A stretch of 64,000 nucleotides of DNA from Bromus sterilis (taxonomy: Eukaryota > Streptophyta > Magnoliopsida > Poales > Poaceae). The first letter of the stretch is position 1, and each line of letters starts with the position of its first letter. Positions 55,761 through 64,000 of this stretch are shown here, piece after piece. The notes beneath the pieces are model-generated. The model was not told the DNA's origin, searched no databases, and saw nothing but the letters and a program-made list of their open reading frames with translations. Made by a program: the position numbers and the translations under genes. Where the stretch lies: contig OX465598.1 of NCBI GenBank assembly GCA_950022295.1, positions 121,069,001 through 121,133,000 of the forward strand, given 5' to 3'.

Positions 55761-56582
55761 ATGGCTGGTCCTTTTCCCTTTGTTGAGACAGAAGTTCTCA
55801 CCTTTAAACAAAAAGGTGATGAAAGTTTAAAAGATGCCTTGTATAAAATTAATGATTCTCAGAAAAGAGCCACCAAGAAGCAATCCACCACTATCCTGCT
55901 CAAAATTTTTTATGATGGGATTACTCCTTGGAATAGGTTTTTTCTAGATACTACTATCAATGGGAATTTCCTAGAAGCCCCAATATGGGAGTCACTTAAT
56001 GTTATTGAATATCTTGTTGTAAATCTCCCTGTTGCTAGCATACAAGAGGATATTACTCTAGTTCACATTATGAAAAAACTTGAAAAGATAAAACTAGAAA
56101 TACAAATAATAAGTAGGATAAATGAGTGGGATCGCAAGATTCAAGGGAATTTGAATATACTTGATAGCTCCATGCATAAAATTATTAAAACTTTGGAGAC
56201 CATAAAATTCCATGATTCGGATCCTTCTAGGATAGATGAGATTGAGGAAATCATTGACACCTTGGGAAATACTTTCTCCTCAATCAAACGAAAAAAGGTA
56301 GAAACTCCGGCAAGGAAGGAACCTAAGTTCAATTATGTCCCTAAGGTTCCCCGACCTAAAAATAATCCACCCATTGCCAAAGGAGTTGAAACGGTGAAAA
56401 CTTTGGAAGAAATACCCATCTTGGACAAATTTATAGATGAAACTCCCATTGATTTTTCGCCTTTTGGTTTTATCCCTAGAAGTATATTTATTAGGCACTT
56501 ATTTGAAAGACCTCTTAAGACTAGTTGTACAATTGAAGAGCTTTTTGATGATCTTGATGATGGTTCGATTGATACAACTTGA
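55761..56582 (+). CDS. A3 gag-like protein (273 aa)
   Basis: I chose the ATG at 55761; the longer frame begins with TTG at 55743. Residues about 15-80 resemble the retrotransposon gag core (FKQKGDESLKDALYKI, FYDGITPW, TINGNFLE), as in A1 and A0. Residues about 85-170 are Lys/Glu/Ile-rich and probably coiled coil. A basic Pro-rich part (VPKVPRPKNNPP) follows, and the acidic end is ELFDDLDDGS. No zinc knuckle and no protease. It is open throughout, unlike the A0 homologue. Gag function in particle assembly is inferred from family resemblance only. Confidence 0.7.
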   Translation: MAGPFPFVETEVLTFKQKGDESLKDALYKINDSQKRATKKQSTTILLKIFYDGITPWNRFFLDTTINGNFLEAPIWESLNVIEYLVVNLPVASIQEDITLVHIMKKLEKIKLEIQIISRINEWDRKIQGNLNILDSSMHKIIKTLETIKFHDSDPSRIDEIEEIIDTLGNTFSSIKRKKVETPARKEPKFNYVPKVPRPKNNPPIAKGVETVKTLEEIPILDKFIDETPIDFSPFGFIPRSIFIRHLFERPLKTSCTIEELFDDLDDGSIDTT

Positions 56583-58750
56583 TCTTTTGCCTTATGCCTA
56601 GCTTAAAGGCGTAAAATAAAGCGCTTGTTGGGAGGAAACCCAAGATGTTTTTACTTCTGTTTTTGTGGTCTTGATGATTTTTACTACTGTAGCAACATCA
56701 TTGTATCTTTACTTTCAAGCTTTGTGCCAAGTTTAGCCTCCGATTGCAAGAAAATTCAAAAGTTGTGACATGCTGTCCAGACAACAGATTCTGTCTTTGG
56801 ACGGAAAAATTAGCCTAAAATCACCAGATCATCTTTTTTATATGGATTTTTTACACAGCATGCTATATAAAATTGTGAAACTTTTATCTGTTCTGAGTTT
56901 TTTGATTTGAGTTGCAGAAGTACCCCTAAAAAATTATTTACTACCTTCTGTTCTGTTTTTCACAGATTCTTCCATGTTTTGCTTTTCCCTACTTTTGCAA
57001 ACCTTAAGCTTGCTTTTTCTTTGCAAAAACCTTTTGGAAATCTTTATAAACAGTAGATCTTCAAGAATATCTTTATTTCCAGTGGAGAAAACTTTTTTTA
57101 TTAAGGGTACTAACCTCTCTAATCAGCTTATGATGAGCTATGTATGAAGGGAGTTTTCAAGTGTGCGAAGGAAGATGATGAAAGAAGATCTGGGAGTGTC
57201 AAATGCTCAAGCTTGGGGATGCCCCCATGCATCACTAATAAATATTCAAGGAGACGCAAGCGTCTAAGCTTGAGGATTTCCTCGTGCATCCCCTTCTCTA
57301 TCAACAATCATTAGTTCGTCCTTCGTCTCACTATATTTTTATCACTTCATGTGTTATGTGCTATGCTTGGAGCGTCTCGCTCTTAGGTTTACTTTTTAAT
57401 TTTCTTTAGTTTTGCTTGCTGATCCTAACAAGTTAGAACCCAACTTATTTTGTGTGGGAGAGAAACACGCTCCACTTCAAACTAGAACACATCATAGGAT
57501 TTTTCATGCTTATCTTTCTCCATTGTGTGTTCTTTATCTTTTCATAGCTACTGCCATGTTTAGCTCTTAGTTTCCATGTTTATATTTTTCAAGAGCTTTA
57601 GTTTTGTTTAGTTTGTTGCTGGAACTCTTTTTAGCTTTCATGTTTATCTTGTTCAGAGAGTTGGTTGTAGCACTGAGTTGTGTCTTGTCTTGAAAGTAGG
57701 TAATTGAGGTTGCTATTCAATTGTAGTAGTAACTTGCAATAGTTTTGAGGTATTGTTGTGAGTAATGTTTGAACTTTTGGTGTCAAGAGCTCTAGACTAT
57801 TAGTGATAGGTTTCGTATTTTGGGCAATCCATGTTTATTTTCAAAAGCTACAAAAACTAGTTGAGAAGTCTAGCTATTAGATGGATCACTAATCTTTGGA
57901 GGGATCGGATATTAGAGTACACTCACGTACCATGAGTCCAGGATGCGCAAGGACAACCAAACCCCCATACACTCCTCCTCGGGGTACTTGTCTCTTTGTG
58001 AAACCTCCTTATTAGATTCAGAGTTACCGATAATAAGTGCATGAGTTCTTCGTACTAATGTAAGTATTGAAAGTTGACACTTCCACCTCCTCATATTGGC
58101 TAGTCTCTTCGGTACCGTGCATTGCTCTCTTCTCACTCCGAAAGTTGGAGTCCACCTCGCCGGTGCATCCAAACCCTTGGCATGATACGCTCTGTCATCA
58201 TAAACCTCCTTATATCTTTCCTCAAAACAGCCACCATACCTACCTATCAAGGCATTTCCATAGCCTTTCGAGATATATTTCCATGCTACATCCACTTTCT
58301 CATGACTTTATCTTCATGTCATACATGTTCCTGCTACACTGGCAGAGGCATACATTTGTATACATCATGATAGCTACATCTTCTTCCTTGTAAAGTGTGA
58401 AGATCTTCTATACCTTCTTGTAAAATATAGTGTTGCCCTTAAGTGAGGAAAAGATCCCAAAGAGGACAAATGAGAGTTGAATAGAAAGAGCCATGAAGGC
58501 CACCAAAAAAATAAAAAATAGCAAAAAGAGAAAAAGAAAATAACAAGAGAGAAAGGGCAACACTACTATTCCTTTTGAAAGATCCACACTCGTACTCCCT
58601 CTCATCTTGTACTCCATAGAGATGATCATTTATGCATATAGCTATGTGGGGACCTTCACACTATAGACTTGGCTTGCATATTCCAATGATGAGCCTCCTC
58701 AAACGAGCTCTAGGTCTTCATGAGCGAGCAAGTTGGATGCACCCCACTAG
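56583..58750 (+). other. A3 non-coding 3' region (partial)
   Basis: About 2.2 kb without a gene. It starts with the post-ORF block AAAGCGCTTGTTGGGAGG and the TACTGTAGCAACATCATTG block. The paired hairpins are at 57209-57294 and the purine tract near 58500-58555. It ends at ACTAG, next to C2. Confidence 0.78.
57209..57294 (+). repeat. A3 paired hairpins, degenerate
   Basis: The first unit has AAGCTTGGGGATG, but its partner arm has changed to CATCACT. The second reads AAGCTTGAGGATT with CATCCCC. Both stems are weakened. Confidence 0.62.
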
Positions 58751-60603
58751 TGTTGGGATTCGGAGTAGAAAACAAAAAATTTCTGCACTACGAAACCAAG
58801 TCCCAAGAACAGATCTAGGTAGATGCAAACACAGTTAGCGATCTTGTTACCTTAACAACCATTCAAACGGTAGTTCTCTCGCAGCGGAATAAGTTGATGG
58901 AGAGTTGAGGAAGATTGACGCGGTACAGTCCCTCGAATAGATCTGATTCGTGTGACTCCCCACGAACAGATCTACTCCACGGAAGAAGATGCAGAAGTCC
59001 CTCAAACAAAGATCGAACGCACGATCTCTCTACGGTATATCAACACATACGGTGTGGAAGATCCGGCAGGGCTCCGCCGTCTAGAGCTCGGCGCCTCCGG
59101 AGTAGAGAGGAGGGATGAGCAGCACTTCGAGATATGGTGGAGATCAGATCTACAAGAGAGGAGAGAGGAGGGGCAGCCCTGAGGCAAAAGAACAAATCTG
59201 TGTCTTCTCGGGGGTGCCCCCTCCTCATCTATTTATAGTGGTAGGGGAGGAGGCCACCTTGGAGGAGGGGGCAGCCCTAGGGGGGTGCCCTAGGGTTTCC
59301 CTCCACCTGGTGGGGCGCCAAGGAAGGGGGGGGAGGAAGCTCCCTCCTAGGCGCCTCCCCCTCATGGGCCTCCTTGGTCCAAGTGCTCCCTCCCCACTTG
59401 GGCCTTCCAAGTGAGAGGGGGCCCATTGATATTTAATCCATTTTATTAATTCTAAAACAATTCTAGAATTCACAAGAAATAAATATTAAACATATTTAGA
59501 CCATCCCGGAACTTTTCCGGCCCTCCGGTTTTACCTGGTTTTCTCTAAACTCTTCCCGGTACTTTACCGGTGCCCCGAAACGATTCCGGTTTTCTCTCCG
59601 ATTAAATCTCAATCACTCCGAAACTTTTTCCGGTGTGTTATACTCGTGCTCCTATCACTCTACTACTCAAAAAATCTTCCACCCTTAAGTGTGTGACCCC
59701 ATAGGTTCGGTAGAATACGGACATGAACCGGAAACTTATTTTCCCACAGAACAATAACCGATAGCGGAGCCATGGACACCCATAACGGTTCCTGTACCTA
59801 CATGAATATAAATTCGAGTGAACCACAAGCTTAATATGCCAGTCGTATTTGCTTCACGATAATATACAAAACTTGAGGTGAGATCTATTAGGTATCCGCA
59901 TGATTAACCATTAACCATTATACCAAGTCATCCTCCTTCTTGTTTTGTTCCATTTTCTCGTTTAGTATTCCGGTATCCCTTGTGATCAATTCACAGTGTC
60001 TGGAGAGACGATGTTCGATGCCATAATACCGAGAGGGCCCACAGAAGTATGTCTCCATCGTTAGAGGAGCAAATCCCCAACTCGAATCGTTAATTCCCTT
60101 GACACACTTTCGGGTGTGAGTGATCAAAGCCGTTATTTCCATGCCTGTTACGGGTGGTGTTGGGACAGTGTCAAAACCCACCCTCCGGTATGAAGTTACG
60201 AAACATTCTTATGGTCATGAAGAACACATGCATATTAACTTAGATGATTTTACTTATAACATGGAAACGATGCGATCTCAAAGTAAATCATACAATTGGG
60301 TCGGTTCAGCACCCTTGTTCTGGCAACAATGTGCTTCCATGTGTTACCGACATTTCAAATGCCCTATGAACAGGAAAACATGTCATCCATAACACACGGG
60401 TTAGTCCTAGAGGCAGACTAAGAACACTTGGTGTTTATACTCCACACCTGCATATGGGTTTTCCTCCGGAGGAAGTTAACATGCTACTTGGCAAACCTCC
60501 GCATAAGCCATTTGCAGTTCTAGCACAGACATATAAACTTTAATAATGAACCTTTAATTATAATAATACAATTTATTATTGCCTCTAGGGCATAATTCCA
60601 ACA
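58751..60603 (-). repeat. C2 3' LTR
   Basis: The LTR is 1853 bp, TG...CA ended. On the minus strand the TATA-like box CTATAAATAG (59229-59238) precedes a GC-rich leader. The polypurine tract next to it is poor (CAAGTCGGATAC). Confidence 0.88.
59229..59238 (-). promoter_or_regulatory. C2 LTR TATA box
   Basis: CTATAAATAG on the minus strand lies about 480 bp before the LTR end at 58751, close to the spacing in the C1 LTR. Confidence 0.6.
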
Positions 60604-63343
60604 GTATCCGACTTGCACTAGAGACAATAATCTAGTTGCATGCTTTACTCAGACCAATGGCACTTTGGTCTTCATGCTCGTTTTGTGGTATGGACTTCGT
60701 CACGGAGCTTAACGCTTTTAGGCTTGTCTCAATCCTGTGTATCTTAATGTACCCCTTCATCTTTATGAAGTATTTGAAGATAGGGCACTATCGTTCAACA
60801 TGTTTGGAATACAGTGAGCTCTTAGCTTACTTTGTTTTGATCATGATGCTCATATCAAAATATGGTTTATGCAGATCAAATGTTCGGAACTATGCCAATC
60901 ACTATGATGGTGTTCCTGATCCAAATACCCTCCTATGCAACTTCCAGAGTTGCCACGTTTCACGTCTATGTTGTAGAAATCCCGCTATGTGCCTTAGCTT
61001 GAAAAGCAATTTTTAACATCCTATTTTGCAACTTAGCTATAGACCAAAAAAGGAAAAATATTACAAATCATTATGAAACTTTCTTTCATCTATTTGTAAT
61101 GAACGCTTTAGTTTTCCTCATAGAACCTTTCTTCATCTGAGGTACTTCAAGAGAACTAATCTACTATTTAGATTAATTTGGTGCTTGTTGCAGTTTCAGG
61201 ATATTCAATACCTTAATGCTTTATTTTGCCAAAATATTTATTCTCAATCACTCATATGTTATTCACATATATGATTAGAATCGTGCTCCCACTTAATTCC
61301 ATATCTTATATGATTATTGATGAAATAATAACTTTTATAACTTCATCAAAAACTATTACTCCAGCTCTGTGATATTTGCTTCAACTATGGACTGATCTTT
61401 GAAGCATTCTCAGTTTTACAAATATCATATAGATCATTAAATCCTTCCAGGTTGTGTCGTGCATACACCCTTTGTTTAATTTTCTCAGAAGAAAAATCCA
61501 TATGTCATACTTCGGCAGTATGTCGCGATTATCAGTAATTTTCCATATGAACATTTGCATCACTACACATATTGTAGTCAACCTTTTGAACTCTATCGAA
61601 AAATTTATTTTACGATAAGTTGAGCAATATCAGCGATTAAGCTATCGTCTATGTTCATATCTATGAAAGTCAAATCCACTCTAATGATCAGGTATCCCTA
61701 GGAGGGTTTTACCAAGTTCTCCACTTGATTTAGATGGATGGCTTTCATATAGTTTTTATGGTTTTTAAGCCATACAGTGGAGTTAGTGCTCGTCATGGTT
61801 TCTTGTAGTTCACAGGTTTATCACACTATAGAACCACCTTGGTTCAACGTGAATTTACAAAGCTGTGTGATACATCATAAGACTTGATCATTTCATCTCT
61901 TGAACACATTTCAGAGTTTCATCATTCCTTTTCATCAAATGTAGGAATTTCTGGTTTGGTCACAGAGTTTATCTCTAGAATGAGTTTCTGAGTTTAATTC
62001 TGTAGAACCAAATGATTCAATGTAATCATTATCAAGCTATTAGTACTCCCACTTAATTGTATCAAGAGAGCAATTTTCTCAGGAAAAATCCCATGCCCCG
62101 TGATAAACATTTTTCCCGGGTATAGTAGTGGAAGTGTTGTTCGTAACATGATGTTTCTACAATACTTATATTCGGGATCGAGTATATTCTAAATACATCT
62201 CCGAAATTATGAAAGATCAATTGGAGTTCTTATCCATGCCGTATTCTTATAGGGCATTGTTTCAACAAACATATGACGACGCTCTATTTAGTTCGTAAGT
62301 GGTTTCTCAAAAGAGTTAAATAGTATAGTAAATGGGAGTGTGGTTTAAGTTCATCACCGACCTCACCATGTCATGCTGGAATTCATGGTAGAAAACAATT
62401 TTAATTCCAATATATCATATAGGGTTTGGTTATGCGTCAAGATACTCTGTAGCTATACGGTGTTTCAAGTGACGCTAGTTTATGAAATGACTTCATACAC
62501 TCGATGATGTTTGCTAAATTCTTTAACTCATTTATTTTACGATCAGATCGTCAAATATTTGATCTATGTATGATGATTATTCTCTTTGTGTTGAAACAGT
62601 TTTGAACTTATTCAAAATTTCAGATATTATGTCTTGTCGAAATATCGGTATATCTATACAAGTCATTATCACAAAGTTTTATGTAAAGTACTGTTTATTG
62701 GTTCTCCACACATCGTTATGTGTTATTACCAAGAGTTTACTAAACACTTTGAACAAATGATTTTGTCTATTAGAAAAACATTGCATGTGTCAAATGACTC
62801 AAAGTCAAGAGATTGAATGACTTCATCGATATGAAGCTTCCATATGCGCTTTGTTCTAATGCGACTAAGTCATTTATGCTATTACAATAATGGCATTATC
62901 ATCACATAACTTAATTTATTTAGCAATCAAGAAAATAGACATAACATCAAGATTTCAAATTAAATAATTCACCACGTAGGGTGAAATTCACAGAGTAATA
63001 ATTTTCGAACAACCATTATTCAAAACATGGATAACACATCCACCGTGTAGACAACACAATACAATATTAATGTTTTACACAACCTCTGAATAAAATAACA
63101 TTTATTAACTCTAAGATAAATCTTGATAGACGAACGCCGACGGCCTTGGGTGACTTGGGCACCACTTCCGACGCGGACTTGCACTTCATTCACTCTTCTC
63201 CTTCGAATTCTGATAATTCGCTGTATCGAGTTGCAAAACAAGTGCAATCGATATGGTATCAAATATACCTATGAAGGTGAAATAATGAAATTTTGTATTA
63301 ACTTCGTATAACTTATTTATACATACGGTGATTAGACCATTCT
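60604..63343 (-). other. C2 internal region without recognisable pol
   Basis: An AT-rich 2.7 kb stretch where pol should be. I looked on both strands for the RT YVDD, integrase and RNase H motifs and saw none. The longest frames (60636-61016 and others) are not recognisable. It may be strongly decayed pol or replacement sequence. Confidence 0.6.
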
Positions 63344-64000
63344 TCATATCTCCCAGATACTTCTTACAGTTCCTCTTCCAGTGTCCCTGATTACCAACAC
63401 CATATGGTCTGGTTCCTTTTGTATAGATTCTTTCGCAGTCTTAAGCATAGCGAACAATTCGTCTATGGTCTTGTCAAGCCCATTCATTTTATTATTCATG
63501 ATAAAACCTTTGTAAGATGGGGGGCGTGACGCAAGGAGAACGTTAGTGCCGAGTTTCATAGGGATCACAAATCCAAGAGCACTTAGCCTCTGTGCGTGAC
63601 CAACAAGTTTGATCACGTGCTCACTTAATGAGCCACCTTCTGCCATCTTGCATTCCCACGAGTGCTTCATTATCTCGTAATGTTCAGTCCTATCTTGCTT
63701 CAGATACAGAGCGTTCAGTTTTGTCACCATGTCAAAAATGGTGAAGTTTCTCAAAACATTTTTGAAGCTCAGTATCCATGCATGTCAGCATCAAGCATTG
63801 TACTGCGGCGTGGTCATCCACTTTAGTGACATAGACGTTCTTATCGTCCTACTATGCATCCTCTATGGGAGTTGCTGGAAGAGATGCTATGAGAACATAG
63901 TCCTTTTTAAGCAAATTTGAGGACAAACCCAAATTGCAGAACCAGTCCGCATATTCGCCTCTATTTGCAGCAATAATTTCTTTTTCAAGCATCAGTCCTA
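63344..64000 (-). pseudogene. C2 Copia gag, decayed
   Basis: The 136-codon frame 63344-63754 has the UBN2-type Copia gag core: ECKMAEGGSLSEHVIKL, then VLLASRPPSYKGFIMN and LDKTIDELFAMLKTAKESI, matching the C1 gag blocks at the same spacing. Upstream to the window edge the reading continues with recognisable gag N-terminal features (EYADWFCNLG, YVLIASLP) but with stops. No zinc knuckle is visible. It would have formed the particle; this copy is broken. Confidence 0.75.

Larger units (their letters stand above)
53931..58750 (+). mobile_element. A3: non-autonomous Gypsy element, 5' part
   Basis: It has a 5' LTR, a tRNA-Asp primer site, a gag-like frame and a non-coding 3' region before C2 interrupts it. 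The 3' LTR is beyond the window. LTR and non-coding blocks match A0-A2. Confidence 0.9.
58751..64000 (-). mobile_element. C2: Copia element with Angela/BARE-like LTR, gag seen but no pol
   Basis: The 3' LTR at 58751-60603 has the TGTTGGAATTATGCCCTAGAG start (minus strand) that I recognise from the Angela/BARE group of cereals. A Copia gag lies at the far right. The intervening 2.7 kb shows no RT or integrase motif. The element runs off the window, so the 5' LTR and the target duplication (left flank ACTAG, 58746-58750) cannot be checked. Confidence 0.82.

Noticed and set aside
60636..61016. A 126-codon plus-strand frame in C2
   Set aside because: It has no recognisable domain and lies in AT-rich retrotransposon interior opposite to the element's coding strand.

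Overview
The window reads as intergenic DNA from a large, repeat-rich grass genome, most likely a cool-season (Pooideae) grass of the wheat, barley, oat or ryegrass kind. The basis is long TGATACGT-type Gypsy LTRs primed by tRNA-Asp, an Angela/BARE-like Copia LTR and a chromovirus with roughly 4 kb LTRs. I found no cellular gene, RNA gene or CRISPR array. Almost every base belongs to a stack of LTR retrotransposons inserted into one another, and most open frames are broken.

Layout, outermost first (names are mine). G0 is a (+) Gypsy LTR plus 5' internal start, visible at 51744-53930. A0 (+), 1-51743, has its 3' LTR abutting G0 and probably inserted into the G0 LTR. B1 (-), 1549-40809, target duplication GCAAT, and A2 (-), 40918-48380, TGTAT, both sit in A0. 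A1 (-), 2525-28508, GGTGC, sits in the B1 3' LTR. B2 (+), 29223-35911, GGTGT, sits in the B1 internal region. C1 (+), a Copia element at 9138-26659, TAGTG, sits in the gag of A1. T1 (-), a chromodomain Gypsy element of Tekay type at 15719-25582, sits in the C1 3' LTR. A3 (+), 53931 onward, sits in G0 and is interrupted at 58751 by C2 (-), a Copia element with an Angela-like LTR that runs off the right edge. Five perfect 5-bp target duplications support this order, and the deepest stack is six elements (G0>A0>B1>A1>C1>T1).

A0-A3 and B1-B2 form one related group: tRNA-Asp primer sites, a shared first ~230 bp of LTR, the same polypurine tract next to the 3' LTR, and a long non-coding 3' region of about 2-3 kb. 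Their coding content differs. A1 has gag plus protease, A0 a divergent gag plus protease remnant, A3 a gag-like protein alone, A2 an intact 406-residue protein of unknown function, and B1/B2 an unrelated-start protein whose C-terminal ~73 residues match the A2 protein. None has reverse transcriptase or integrase, so all would need enzymes supplied in trans. C1 has a nearly complete gag-pol with two stops and one frameshift. T1 has RT-RNase H-integrase-chromodomain but no gag. C2 shows gag but no pol.

The items most worth a second look are the interchangeable coding modules and the orphan protein of A2/B1/B2, the paired hairpins carrying extra copies of the polypurine-tract motif in all six related elements, and an array of hairpins with compensatory base changes in the G0 LTR.
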